DNA of 64,000 nucleotides from Hydractinia symbiolongicarpus (GCF_029227915.1 NC_079882.1:11532001-11596000); one strand, 5' to 3'. Counted from the first letter of the stretch, positions 1-12,180 are shown. Program-made: numbers and translations. The notes: generated by a model not told the origin, from the sequence alone.

Positions 1-1242
1 ATGACTACGTTTGTAAACACGCTTGTAGATAGCTTGTGCTCATTCGTCGACTTGAACACTTTCTTAGAAATTCGTTTGCGTCTTATAATTTTGATATTTT
101 AGAAAATCTTAGCAAGTAGGCTTCCTATGTGAATGCATAAGAAATCAACGTGCAATGTATAATTTTCTTTCTTACTGAATCAAAACACTGTAATTAAAAA
201 GCCTTAGAGGTTGTTTCGGGTTTTACTATATTATTATTACCATTAATCTTTAAGCATATAGACAAGCGTGTAAAAAAACATTTTGACAAACATCTACTTT
301 CATCTAGGAGAGGGTATTCTATTCACCACCTGTTAGTAGAAACGATGGATGCGCACATAAAATGTGTCTGTAATTCCGTGTAGTTATAGGCTCATAGCGA
401 TGTTGGTCAAAATAAAAAATCATCACCAATATGAAAAGGTAGAAAACGATCCAATTGACTTGGACTCAAGATATGAAAAATGGTCATGTACAGTCCACCA
501 TGAACAAAAGTCGATATTTTTTTATTAACCTTGAAATACGCTAGACAGATGTTTCTCATTAAACATCTACACATTCTACTAAATAACGCAACGAATATAC
601 CTTAGTGTTGTGAAAATATTGTCAAAGATGAACAATTGAAAGAAAACATCATCCGCCGAATTCTACAACTGTTTAATATCTTTCTATTTAAGTTATTAGT
701 GGATTGATAATTTTATATTGTTCTTATTGTTGTCTGATATATTCAGTTGTTATGTCACCGTTGTGGATTTGCGTTTTTCGTAAAACTACTCGTATATCAT
801 TGACTTATAGGGTAAGTTGAAATACACAAAAAGCAAAAGAGACAGAACGATTGTTAAACTATTTTTAGAAGGAATGAGAGGAAAAAAATCTGAAACATTA
901 AATATAACTCATCAAAAGGCTTTTCTTTTGAAGGACAAAAAATAACGTATTCTGATGACCACAGAACTGCTGAAGTTAACATATTAGATTCCACCTCGTA
1001 CATGCACAATTAATCAATTTATTTCTGAAATTTACCTCCATTATTTGAGTTTACGACAGTTTTGGGCCACGCATATATTACCGCAAAATCACTTTTCTTG
1101 AATAGTAATTGAATTAACATACATATTTACAATAAAATACAAATCCTGAAAGTTAAAAAAAACCCAGCTTACTAATTTATAAAAAAACGAAATTACTATT
1201 TAATCACTATATTTTTAATGTTTCTTCGCAAAACCTCTCTCT
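1..1242. other. AT-rich stretch downstream of menin, nothing recognised
   Basis: I see no open frame with family resemblance and no RNA gene. The 3' part must contain the menin 3' UTR and polyadenylation site on the minus strand; an ATTAAA-type hexamer lies about 25 bases past the stop codon. Confidence 0.5.
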
Positions 1243-4200
1243 TTATCTAACCATTCGTCTCTTTTTAATAAACGGAGCGTCAACACTCTCTTCCACAGAC
1301 CGTTTACCTTTTTTAACAAATTGTATATTGGTTTGAGCACAAAACTGTAAACGAATCGCACTACTGTTCAATTTGGACTGCGCTAAAATTTTGACTATTT
1401 CAAGCATTTTCCCACTTTTAATAATTTTCAATTTCACGAATTCTTCGTTTTTTATTCTATCAAACGAATCGTTATTCAATCCTCCAACAGCGTTGAAAGA
1501 AGCAGTGTTTTGGATGTCACCCACTTCACCTGTTTGTGCAGTTTCTTTTTCCTCCTCTTCCGCACAATGCTTTAACCGTTTTAAACAATCCATTTTTACG
1601 TTTGTCGGCACAGCTGAACAGATTTTGATAAAAGATTTAGCCCAATCTTCGTGGAAAACTGGAGTTTTGCTTCCACTCTCCCAAATGCATAAATAATCAA
1701 AATATTGTAAAATTAAAGAGAGCGTTTCTTCTTCGTGAAAAATTTCTGGATTAATTTTGACAATATTTGGTAAAAAAGTGTTTGTGATTTCAGAAAATTC
1801 TTTGTAAATTTCTTCATCCTCTTTCGAATAATTGTATCTAAAAATAATAATGTTAAACTGAATAACAGGGACACTTCACCACAAACCACAATCGGTTATC
1901 ATAGAAAATAAGCACATTTCCTCTTTTTTTTTGGCTGGCTGTTCTTTTCTAAAAAAATTTTCAGCCTGATTTTTCATGTTTTTGTCTTAATAAGAAGACA
2001 ATTCATGGATTTATTAATTGATTAAATTCACAGTAAGTGAAATTTATTAATTGATAAAATTCACAGTAAGTGAAATTGTATTGAGTTGTATACAAAAAGG
2101 GTTGTTTTTATTTCAATTTCAAGGTTATATTTTTAACTCATGCACTTTGGATACTGGTCTGCTTTGACAAATAAGGAGGTGCGACGGCTGGTAGGACGGA
2201 AATACACATTGCTTACTATCTTGCTGTTACCTGCTTATGACTTCGGCGGCTTGCATCCATATCACAATTGCTTTCTCAAACTCTTTCACCCTGTATAAAT
2301 AACCAGCATAGTACGTATAAGGGTACACATGGCAATTCTGGTAACATGTTTGACTGGTGTGAATAGCTTTAGTGTAGAGCTGTTCTATGGAGTATTTTCT
2401 ATCTTTTGATGGTGATATCTCTTCTAGGTCTGCTATATTGCAAACTGCCATCGGAAATCTGGAACAAAAAAACCCATCAATAAAGAATATAGCCGAGATC
2501 AATTTTATAAATTAGAAATCCAGCCAATATCAACTTTCACAGTAAATTATTTTGTTACAAAACATTTTTTCATTTTTTTATAGTTCCACAAAAAAAATTC
2601 TTTAGGTATCCACAGTATCACCACAGCAGTCTTTCTAATTCGCGTTAAGTGCACACCAGCAATGTAAAAAAAGTTGCCAAAAAACCAGCGATTCTTTTAC
2701 GAAGCACGCAAAAATTACAAAAATTACTGGTACTCTTCTCTAGCTAAAATTCAGGGTAAGCTCATTCTCTTGTCCAATAACGTGAAAAGTTAGAAGAAAT
2801 AAGTGGCAACAAAGCTCTCACACCGCAAACACAAAAAGACGAATCAAGGCTGTTTTAAGTTTTTTAATGATAACGTATGGCTAAAAAGACTGTGAAAACA
2901 AAAAAACTTTTTTTATCATATTAAAAGGTGACTAAACAGATGAATTTATATTGTTATGAATAGAGTAAAATATGTTTGCAGATTTTAACTTACTTGTCTA
3001 AATAGCCAACATTGAACATAAGCCAAAGTAAATTCTAGAATTATACATTTATTGATTAGACACTACTCACATTTACTTTAAAATACTCACATAAAAAATT
3101 AAAACAATACCTGTTGAATGTTACCAATTATTTCACTGTCCATTTTTGAATTTATACCAGGGTTCAGTGCATTAATGATTGCAACCATCTCCATATGACG
3201 TGTACAGTTGATAGATCGACCTCCTAAACAAATTAACAACAAATCACATCATACATATCATTTTTCATGTACTTAAACAAACCAAATTTATTTTCGAAGT
3301 TTAGGAATAATTTTAGTTATAAATTTCATTGTGACTATTATCGTCATTGAAAACAACGTATTCATTGTTGGCATCACTTTCTTGTTTTTCATCTTTGGCT
3401 TCTATAATCTCCACATTATATTATATTGAAGAGGTTTTAAACATTTTTAAAATGTTAAAGAAATTATATACATGTTGCAAACTAATTTTCTTATGGCATG
3501 CAACTCGATTTTTCCTTGTTTCATAAATTTTATGACCTGATAGAAACGTCGAAAATTAACGAGGTTAAAAAAACGTTCGAAAATAATTAATCTAAAAATG
3601 GATAGTCAATACAAACCTAAATATAACCAGTTATATTTTATTTCCACATCACAACCATATTCAATTGGTTTGCCACGTTTTTTTTCATTTCCTTTACCAT
3701 GCCATGTCACTTCAGCTGTGTTGTTTTCGCCATATGTCAGCCAGGCATGATCTTCTGATAATGCTAAATGTACATCATTGAATCCAAGCTCTTGCAATGT
3801 AGCAACAGTAGCGATTGCAATTCCAAAACAGTCCAATTGTTTTACTGAAATTTGGAACGCACAAATGTAATATTTTGACAAAACACAACATTTGTTTAAC
3901 CTAGACTGCGAAACTTACAAACCTGTCAAAAAACTGAAAACACTTTGGATATGAAATTTGTCCTTAAAAAATGCTTTTGAAAGGTGATGCCAAATAAAAT
4001 CTGATACCTCCTTGATAGCAGTTTGTTCATCCAATTTTTTTAGAATGTCTGGATTTGGGAACTTTGATACAACAAGATCATGATACTCTTCATATAGTTT
4101 ATTAAAATCGTGCCACTCGTATATTGGGAATATGTCGTTGTAAGAAGCAATCTTGTTTTTTTGCTGAGTCAGTTGATGTTCGAACCAACCAAGGATTATT

Positions 4201-4313
4201 GAAAGATAAGCTAATTTTGGATTACCGTTTTCAGCCTCATACTTGAATATTTTGACTAAATCATTAACTTCTTTTATTGGGAAGTACTTTTGAAGTACTG
4301 CTATGGCTTCCAT
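1243..4313 (-). CDS. MEN1: Menin, six exons, complete
   Basis: Menin is a nuclear scaffold that binds MLL/KMT2 histone methyltransferases, LEDGF and JunD. Exons by homology and GT-AG sites: 4313-3923, 3844-3617, 3223-3111, 3034-2994, 2458-2231 and 1837-1243. Phases agree throughout and total 1596 nt, giving 531 residues plus stop (human about 610). Seen: FPIKEVNDLVKIF near the N terminus, HIQSVFSFLT, the very conserved LALSEDHAW and AEVTWHGKGNE core, GYLDKFPMAV, YNYSKEDEEIYKEF, and a C terminus with SSAIRLQF plus basic clusters KKGKR and KKRR that fit nuclear-localisation signals. It is shorter than human menin, mainly in the low-complexity loop before the C terminus. Intron 5 holds a 33-bp tandem duplication. 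The start is the only Met in frame ahead of the conserved N terminus. The ortholog call is firm; individual splice sites are predicted. Confidence 0.95.
2010..2075. repeat. 33-bp tandem duplication in menin intron 5
   Basis: Two adjacent 33-bp copies (2010-2042 and 2043-2075) differ at a single position. They lie wholly inside the intron between menin exons 5 and 6. Confidence 0.85.
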
Positions 4314-6245
4314 TAATGATAAATTTGTAATTTATTCATCTAATATGTATAAAATATAAAATAAAGTCTGATTTGTACACTGTATATGCTTATTGCATGT
4401 TTTGCTACATAAACGAAAAAGAAAACAGTTAACATAAGAAACCTTCATATTTGCTTCAAATAAAAAATAACATTTACAGGGTTGGAATTAGAAAAGTAAA
4501 GTTGGATCGCAAAAATTTTGGCGCTTTGTAACGAAGTAAACCACCATCTAGATGTGGCCTGGGAACACCGTAGATCAATTACTATTGGCTTGTTCATTAG
4601 TAGTGACTTGTTTTTCAATGAGAATTTTCTAATTTGTACCTCAATCAAAAAAAAAAAATATATATATTTATTTTTATTTTTACTTCTTTATCACTTATAG
4701 TAAAGTCAGCCTTTCCTCAATATGTGTCCTACAGATATCATTCGAATCAAAGGGTGGGTGGGAGGGTCAATTCTATTGACTTGGGATGAGCCGTAAGACG
4801 TTACACCCGTAAAAAGACTAGGACACGTGATAAAGGCATGCCAAAGAACAAAATAAATTCATAAATTCATAATTTTTAATATCACAAAAAAAGACAACGA
4901 AGTGACACAAAATATTTAATTCACAATTTTATTATTTTTTTTTTAGCAAAGTGATTTGCAAAAAAGGCATTTCGATTCGCAAATTGCGAATTGCAACCTG
5001 CTAATTATAACTCTGAATCATTACTAGTTGAAAAATATTTACAATTATAAAAGTAGATTTAAATGAGACCGGGAAAAGGATTTTGATAGAAATATATATA
5101 TTTGAAGATGTAATAGGTTGATTTTACTGATTGAATTTTTGAAATTCTCAAAATTAAATTCTCACAAAAAATCCATTTTTTCAGATTCACGAAATTTAAT
5201 TCCTGCAAAAATTTCTTTCCTGAAGGTAGTTAACATTTTTACTATGTGGTTAACCCAGGGTTATGGTAACATTCATTTGCCCATATTGAATTGCTAATAA
5301 GGGGAAACAAACCAGAGTCTCCTGTGCACAAAAGGCAACAGTTATAACCGCTAGCCTTTCGTACTATTTCAATGTCAATTCAAAGGACTCCAGATTGGAG
5401 TCCTGTTTTAAAATTAGACTTGATGTTGATTTTTCTGTGCAAATCCCTTGAATGTGATTAAACCCTGATTGGACACAATACTGTTCAGGGCAGAAAACAC
5501 ACAATCTGGGTAACATAATCAGAACTGGCCGGCATATGTACGAATGTTTAAAAAATATTATTAGCACTTATAGAACGAACCTAATTAGGGCAGACCGGTT
5601 TATGTACAACAGTACAATACTATTTGGCACAAACATAATCGGGGAAGGTCAGCCTATGTGCAATCATTTTACGTTATTCCTCACTTATAGAACAGACATA
5701 ATGTAGCTAACTGGCTTTTATATCATCCAGCATCACATTTGACAAAGTTGTGGTGGTGGCAAAGTTGTTGTTGTTTTCAAAGGAAACAAAATTTCGTGGA
5801 AACTAATACTTGGGATTCATAAGTTTAATAACTTTTCACCAAACTTAATTCCATCAAAACAGATAATTTAGGTCATCCCCAGAATTCAATTTCTGCAAAA
5901 AATAAAATGAGTCCAGTTATCCGCAAAATGTAGTTTTGTATATATATACTAAGATTTACGTCAAGACTTTTTTTTCGCTATATGCCTAGTTTTCAATGGT
6001 GTTCTATCTTGCAGAGAAAAATGGTGTCTAGATATCTATAGTCTCTTACAATTTCGAAGAAAATGCCAATCACAGTTTGCCTGGCCAGCCATAATAAAAG
6101 CGTTCATAATCCGGTCACCATGACATAAATCAGCGCAAAAAAACATAATGAGCACATAATCTGGCTGTTCTGTTTATAAACAGGCCAGGTTTGCAATACA
6201 CTCAATCATAGTGCCATGTTTTTCTTGCGCGCGCAGAAATGGAGG
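4314..6245. other. Intergenic region between menin and the Mutator-like element
   Basis: The first part should contain the menin promoter and 5' UTR. Around 5440-5720 a degenerate repeat of about 125 bp recurs: CACTTATAGAAC appears near 5566 and again near 5691, each near an AATC/GGCC...TATGT-type phrase. No coding feature is recognised. Confidence 0.4.
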
Positions 6246-6254
6246 TAACTTTTC
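6246..6254. repeat. Left 9-bp target site duplication of Mutator-like element
   Basis: TAACTTTTC immediately precedes the left terminal inverted repeat and is repeated exactly at 12399-12407 immediately after the right one. Nine bases is the usual target duplication length of Mutator-like elements. Confidence 0.8.
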
Positions 6255-6675
6255 CGGCGTGGCTAAAGAGCCGGTACCGGCTCTAAATTTTTAGCTGGCT
6301 CTGTAACTAAAGAACCAGTAAATTTTTAGGTCAGGTGATTCATCTAGACCACCATGCTATCCAGCGTGCATTCCCTCATGCGCGCTCTTTCCAAAATGGC
6401 TCTCATTGCGGAAGGTCAGTTGTACTCTTCGTTCGAAGAACTACAACAAAAAATTAGCTTGTATAAGCAGAGAAATTTTACTGATTTATGGATAAGGGAT
6501 TGTAGAACCATAAAAGCAGCACAGGGAAGGGTTAAAAAAGAATTAAATCCTGATTTGAAATATTCGAGTTAAGGTATGCATGTGTTAACGGAGGAAGGTC
6601 GTTTAAATCTCGTGGGTCAGGATTGCAAACTTCATCGTAAGTATTATTTTTTTTAATTTATGGTTTTTTGTGAGA

Positions 6676-9600
6676 ATAATAATAATAATAATAATAAATA
6701 TTTAAAGTGGCTAGCCCAGAAAATCACAAAAACCTATAGTTAGTGGATTGTTTCCACTGGGGGCCACTAGAACAAAAAAGAAACAAAAAAATGATAAACC
6801 TTAGACTGCCTCAGCTCAATCAAACATAGTAACATTTATAATCTGTGAAAATTGAAAAGAAAAAGAATAAAAAACAAAAATTAAAAAATTCAAAAGTGAT
6901 CTCCATTAGAATTTGCCAAATACATTAGAGATGGAAGTCTTAAACGAAAGCAGACTTCCATCACAGGTCACTTGGTCTGGAAGATTATTCCACACTTTTG
7001 CAGCTCTAAATGGGAAGGCTTTTTTGCCAAATTCCGTGTTGACCAAGGGAAGTGTGAACCTGTTTTTTGAAGCTCCTCTTGTTTGATGATTATGACAGTT
7101 TTTTGTCAAAAGGAATTTTGAGCGCATGTAATCAGGAGCAATGTGATTCATGGCTTTGAAAACTAATATGGCATCGTTTTTGATGAGTAAATTATTCATT
7201 GAATATTCCCTCTCTTTCCCAAGAAAGGTACGGACACATTTTAATCGTTTTTCTAGTTTTCCCAATCTACCTTGGGTGGCACAAGCCCATGCCGAGGAGC
7301 AGTAGTTGAAATATGGCATGACAAGTGCATTAATTAAAAGGTTTTTGGTGTGAGGTGTTAAACAGGATGCAATGGTTCTAATTTTAGAATATTTAATTAG
7401 TATTTTTCTATTTATGTCATTACTGTGCTTTTCCCATTGCATTTTTTGATCAAATGTTACCCCAAGATATTTAACTTTTTCGCTCCTCTTTAAAGGAATA
7501 CCCATATAGTTGATAGTTTTGTTCTCAACTTTTTTTAACTGGCTGTGGTTGCCGAAAAAGATTGTTTCAGTTTTGTCCGTATTAATAGTCATTTTGTTAT
7601 TATTCAGCCAGAGGTCGACTTGCGAAAGTTCTAACTCGACCTGGGAGACAAGGGTATCCAAGTTTTTATGAGACGAAATAATTATTGTATCATCCGCATA
7701 TAGATGGTGGTAGTTTGAATTGATGACAGATTTTAAGTCATCAATATACAAAAGAAAGAGCAGGGGCCCCAACACAGATCCCTGCGGCACCCCAAAAGCG
7801 TCTTCATGAAGCAGATCTGATCCTGTGTCGTTTACAAGAGTCAGCTGCATTCGGCCCGTTAAGTAGGACTCGAACCAGTCAAAGGCAGCATCTCTGATGC
7901 CAAAACACCATAGTTTTTTTAACAAAATTTTATGATCAACAGTGTCAAAAGCTTTTTTAAGGTCAATGAGCACAGCACAAACAAAGTTATGTTGGTCGAG
8001 CTCAGTAAGAATAAAATCAGAGACATCGACTACTGCAGTTTCTGTGGAAAAGAGTTTTCGAAATCCGGACTGTCTGTCATTCAGGAAGTTGTGCTCAGAA
8101 ATAAAATGAGACATTTGCTCATGCACTAACTTTTCAAAAATTTTCATAGGAATTGGCAAAATGGAGATAGGCCGATAATTAGTAGGATCTGTTTTATTGC
8201 CACTTTTAAAAATAGGCGAGACCCTTTTAGTCTTCCAACATTTAGGTACATAACCAGTAAATAAAGATTTGTTGAAAAGACTTGATAAATAAATACTTAA
8301 AACTGACGAACCTGCTTTTAGCAGTCGTGAACCAATTCCGTCCAAGCCTGTAGCTTTATTAAGTTTTAGTGATCTAATTATTTTTTCGACACTTTTGGTC
8401 TCAATACGAGCCCACCGAAAATCGTGTCCGCTAACAGGTGGATTAACATTAGTAGTGTCAGAAGAAAATTTAGAGGCTAGTTTGGCACCAACACTGACAA
8501 AAAATGAATTGAATGTGTTGGAAATTTCTTTTGGGTGAGAAGTTTCTGTACCATCGTTTTGGACTACTCGTTTTATCGAGGTAGTATTGCCTGACTTATC
8601 AGGAACCAGTTTTTTTAGGGTTTTCCAAAGTTGTTTTGGCCGTTTTTGAAAGTCCTGCAAAACGTCATTATAGTACTCGTTTTTGAGTCGATTTTTGAAA
8701 CCTATTACCTGGTTCCTTTTTTGTTTGAAAGCTTCCCAGTCTATGATGGATTTTGTTTTTGATGCTTTCCGTTTCAAGAAGTCTCTTTCTTTGATGGCTA
8801 TTATTAATTCATCAGTGACCCATGCTTCAACACGGCCAGAAAATCTATGTGTTTTGAAAGGGGCATGTTTGTCAGCCACTGTTTTAACATTTTTATTCAG
8901 TTTCTCACATGCTTTATCAAGGTCATCATAATTATTAAAATATGACCAGTCTAAATTCCTGAGGTCCTTCAGAAAAGCCTCTTCACTGAAGTTCTTGTAG
9001 CTACGAACCTTGCATGTTTTAGGTTCAAATTTTGGCCTTTTGAATTTTCTGATCACATAAACTAAATTGTGATCACTGATGCCTAAATCCATGACACCAG
9101 TTTTAGAAATACAAGAACTGTTAGAAAGTATCAAGTCTATAAGAGTGCTACTATTTTCAGTAACACGAGTTGGCTCCGTAATATGTTGTTTTAGGAAAAG
9201 AGTGGAGCATAATTCCTTTATTTTGGAGGAAAGAGCATATTTTGAAAGCATGTTACAGTTAAAATCTCCCAAGATAAAAACTTCTTTCTCTTCTGGGAGC
9301 TTGTTAAAACACTGTTTAAAATGAGTACACAGGTTTTCGGTACTCTGCAAATCACTACCTCCAGGTGGCCTGTAAACCCCACACACGTAAATAGGTTTAG
9401 TTTTTTTCAGGCACACTTTCACCCATAGTGATTCAACATTTTCGAAGTAAAGGTGTTTCAAAAGGTGGCTATCCAAGTTTTCATTAACAAAAATTAGAAC
9501 ACCTCCACCTCGTCTATTCCGATCTTTCCTATAACAAACATAGCCATCAATTTTAACGTCATTGTCAGTGATGGTGTCATCAATTTTGGTTTCACAGATG

Positions 9601-10540
9601 GAGAATACATCAAGTTTTGTTTGATGTAGCAGAAGTTTAACATAGTCTAGTTTGGATGACAGACCATTAATGTTGAGATGGGCCATTTTTAAGCCCTTCC
9701 CATTTCTGATTGCCTCAAAATCAAAGTTTTCATCAATAGTAATATTGATGTTGTCCGGAATTTCGTCACCAAATGACTCCTCATTAGCAAAGGGCAAATT
9801 ACGAGAAAGACAGGGACTGCAAACGAAAAACAGTTTATCTTCAGGAGTCTTCATAAATTGTTGATATTTTTTATCAGAAATACGCTCACATTTTTTATGA
9901 GCCCATAATCCACACTTGTCACAAGAAAGTGCTTTGTGTGTTTTTGCCACAGGTTTTAAGCATGAAGAACAGGGATACTTAACAGGACCTGGGTTGAGGC
10001 AGATGTCCCCTGACAAGAGGATTAAAAAATAGAAATACTTGTGCCTGCTTGGCTTAAGTTTTGATAAAGCCATTAATTTTAATTGGAGAGTGAGCTGGCT
10101 TTCAGAAACTCTATTGCAGGCATCAAGTGAAGAGATAGAAAAGAAACTCCTATCTAGTCGACTCATTTCGTTGTTGTTGGGTGAGCTACTTTTGAACGAA
10201 GGTTTTGTATTGCTCAAAAATACAACGAACACAAAAATCAGTTTTAGCGTAAATGTGGGGTTTCCTACCTGAGTAAAGTTATTTTTAAGTCGTAGAGAGA
10301 TCATTCTACGGTTATGTGCTCTTCCAAAACTATGTTTGAAGGATCTGAGGCAAGCCCATTTCCTTACGATGTTACACAGAAGGAGCAGCAGGAACCCACA
10401 ACACAGCAAAGCTACCATATTAGATGATAGATGGATAAAAAACTGACTGGGATAAAAACAATTTATTAACAAAAACAATAATTTAAAAAAAAACTTACAA
10501 AACAACAAATTAAAGAAATGAAAAGATATAAATGAAGTAA
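6676..10540 (-). mobile_element. CR1-like non-LTR retrotransposon, apparently full length
   Basis: The element runs on the minus strand inside an intron of the Mutator-like transposase. Its 3' end (low coordinates) is a (TTA)n tail at about 6676-6699, preceded by a roughly 200-bp 3' UTR. The tail fits CR1/L2-type elements, which end in short microsatellites rather than poly(A). One 1200-codon ORF occupies most of the element. The 5' boundary is uncertain, somewhere in 10509-10740; I saw no clear target duplication. Confidence 0.8.
6906..10508 (-). CDS. LINE polyprotein: PHD finger, endonuclease, reverse transcriptase
   Basis: This is a single open frame of 1200 codons. Residues 1-165 are hydrophobic and poorly conserved. 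Residues 166-175 read SGDICLNPGP, a 2A-like motif. A PHD-type zinc finger follows (about 180-235; CSSC, CDKCGLWAHKKC, CSPC). An exonuclease-endonuclease-phosphatase domain spans about 265-480 with HLNINGL, ETKID, GVYRPPG, LGDFNCNM and SDHNLV. The reverse transcriptase spans about 690-960 with NKATGLDGI, NYRPISILP, DLKKAFDTVDH, GVPQGSVLGPLLF and YADDT. The catalytic residues expected of both enzymes are present and there is no stop, so the copy may be active. The true start could be a later Met (31, 69 or 115). It nicks target DNA and copies its RNA in place (family knowledge). Confidence 0.9.
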   Translation of the reverse strand: MLFCKFFFKLLFLLINCFYPSQFFIHLSSNMVALLCCGFLLLLLCNIVRKWACLRSFKHSFGRAHNRRMISLRLKNNFTQVGNPTFTLKLIFVFVVFLSNTKPSFKSSSPNNNEMSRLDRSFFSISSLDACNRVSESQLTLQLKLMALSKLKPSRHKYFYFLILLSGDICLNPGPVKYPCSSCLKPVAKTHKALSCDKCGLWAHKKCERISDKKYQQFMKTPEDKLFFVCSPCLSRNLPFANEESFGDEIPDNINITIDENFDFEAIRNGKGLKMAHLNINGLSSKLDYVKLLLHQTKLDVFSICETKIDDTITDNDVKIDGYVCYRKDRNRRGGGVLIFVNENLDSHLLKHLYFENVESLWVKVCLKKTKPIYVCGVYRPPGGSDLQSTENLCTHFKQCFNKLPEEKEVFILGDFNCNMLSKYALSSKIKELCSTLFLKQHITEPTRVTENSSTLIDLILSNSSCISKTGVMDLGISDHNLVYVIRKFKRPKFEPKTCKVRSYKNFSEEAFLKDLRNLDWSYFNNYDDLDKACEKLNKNVKTVADKHAPFKTHRFSGRVEAWVTDELIIAIKERDFLKRKASKTKSIIDWEAFKQKRNQVIGFKNRLKNEYYNDVLQDFQKRPKQLWKTLKKLVPDKSGNTTSIKRVVQNDGTETSHPKEISNTFNSFFVSVGAKLASKFSSDTTNVNPPVSGHDFRWARIETKSVEKIIRSLKLNKATGLDGIGSRLLKAGSSVLSIYLSSLFNKSLFTGYVPKCWKTKRVSPIFKSGNKTDPTNYRPISILPIPMKIFEKLVHEQMSHFISEHNFLNDRQSGFRKLFSTETAVVDVSDFILTELDQHNFVCAVLIDLKKAFDTVDHKILLKKLWCFGIRDAAFDWFESYLTGRMQLTLVNDTGSDLLHEDAFGVPQGSVLGPLLFLLYIDDLKSVINSNYHHLYADDTIIISSHKNLDTLVSQVELELSQVDLWLNNNKMTINTDKTETIFFGNHSQLKKVENKTINYMGIPLKRSEKVKYLGVTFDQKMQWEKHSNDINRKILIKYSKIRTIASCLTPHTKNLLINALVMPYFNYCSSAWACATQGRLGKLEKRLKCVRTFLGKEREYSMNNLLIKNDAILVFKAMNHIAPDYMRSKFLLTKNCHNHQTRGASKNRFTLPLVNTEFGKKAFPFRAAKVWNNLPDQVTCDGSLLSFKTSISNVFGKF

Positions 10541-11509
10541 AGAAGGCAGTACAGTATATAATAAATCAAAAAGGACTTAGCTGTCAAAGCAGGAGCTCTT
10601 CAAGCTTTAGTCTTCTTTTGAATCTCCGAAATGGTCTATTATTTCTTAAACTCAGGGAACTAGAAATAGTGTGAGTTTTTTTATCTGTGAGAAGATTCTC
10701 CTAAATTGCCAGCTCTTTTATTTTGTAATGTTTTCAATAGAACTATGCAACAAGGATGCCCCTTTACCATAGCTGTAAGAGTAAGGATAGAAAACACTTG
10801 CAAGTAAATTCATTTATGGAAGATCACAACCATCCTGTCAGTGAGGTAAATATGCCTTTTTAATGCACATCTACCTATTCAAATTGTTAGATTTTTCTTG
10901 GAACCTTTGCCTTTAAGAATTGTCCATCTGTAGTAAATGGTCTTTTGTATAAGTACCTCAAGTTCCAATGTTTCATTTTTCAGGCATTATATTGTCATCT
11001 TCCAAGTAAGAGAAGATTGTCAAACGAAGAAAAGATCGATGTGAAAGAGCTGTTGCAACTAAAAGGAAATAAGAAACTGATTCAACAAAAAATTTCAATA
11101 AAAAGTGGCAAAGTTGTTACACTAAAAAAAAATGGGCAAACGATACCATCAAAAATGACTTGGATGATGTTGTTGCTATGCTGCGAAATAGATATGGTAA
11201 TTTTCTGCTACTGCTATATAACATCTACATATGTTACGTAATTTGTGGTTTAGGATGTGATGTAGAAATCAGTCATGACAATGAAAAAAATTTTCCAGGT
11301 CTGTTTTTTCAAGACGAAAGTATTTGTAAATATGCTTTTGCTTTCTGTGAATGTTTTATACATATTTTTGTAAATAAACTTTTGTTATTTTTAAAATATA
11401 CTTTGGTTATTTTTGTAAATATACTTTTTATATCTTTGTAATATACTTTTTTAATTTTGTGAATAAATATATATTTATTTTATAAGTTACTGATTCCTTT
11501 TGCCCTTTA

Positions 11510-12180
11510 AAAAACTTTCTATATATCTCTGCAAAAAACTGGCACTGTAATTCTAATTTCTCATGAAAAAAAACCGGCACCTTATCCTATAAAAAATGGC
11601 GCTCTAACTTTTACGAAAAAAACCGGTTCTCTAATTTTTACGAAAAAATCTGGTTCTCTTAATATCACTGCAAAAAAAACTGGCACTCTAAGTATTTCTG
11701 AAAAAAAAATGGTGCTTTAAGTCCACTGTCTCTTAGAAAAAAGCGGCCCTTCAAGGTAACCTTGTCTCCTACGAAGAAAACCAGCACTCTAATATTTCTA
11801 CAAAAAAAATGGTGCTTTAAGTCTAATAAATCTCACGAAAAGACCGGCACTGTAAGTCCACTGTCTTTTACGAAAAAAACTGGCGCTTTAAGGTAACCTT
11901 GTCTCTTAAGAAAAAAAATGCACTCTAATATTTCTACAAAAAAACAACCGGCACTTTAAGGTAACCTTGTCTCCTACAAAAAACCCAGTACTCCAAGTCT
12001 GATGAGCATCTTACAAAAAAACAGCACTATTACTTTATGAAAAAAACAGTTCTCTAAGTATCACTGCAAAAAACTGGCACTCTAATTTTTACAAAAAAAA
12101 CCCGGTTCTCTAAGTATCACTGCTAAAAAACCGGCACTCTAATTTTTACAAAAAAACCAGGCACTTTAAGCTTCAAAACG
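11510..12180 (+). repeat. Degenerate short repeat array inside the Mutator-like element
   Basis: A phrase like AAAAAACYGGCACTCTAA, or CCGGTTCTCTAA, recurs roughly every 30-60 bp, well over ten times, between the transposase relic and the right terminal repeat. Spacer phrases such as GGTAACCTTGTCTCCTAC also recur. The core resembles the CCGGTTCTTTAA of the element's own terminal repeat. Confidence 0.75.

Larger units (their letters stand above)
6396..11320 (+). pseudogene. Decayed ZSWIM/Mutator-type transposase N-terminal region
   Basis: Exon-like pieces line up with the N-terminal part of cnidarian ZSWIM3/MULE-like proteins: 6396-6628 (SFEELQQKISLYKQRNF, DLWIRDCRTIKAA, then RYACVNGG), 10741-10842 (GCPFTIAVRV, DHNHPVSE), 10984-11196 (LPSKRRLSNEEKIDVKELL, KVVTL, NDLDDVVAMLRNRYG) and 11254-about 11320 (GLFFQDE). 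Together they give a C...C...HNH zinc finger of the WRKY/GCM1 type found in MULE transposases. Consensus splice sites flank the pieces. It is broken by a one-base loss near 6570, a frameshift near 10790, and a shift in an A run near 11128. Similarity ends before the RNase H-like DDE domain. The LINE lies in the first intron. It is a relic; the family call rests on remembered similarity. Confidence 0.65.
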
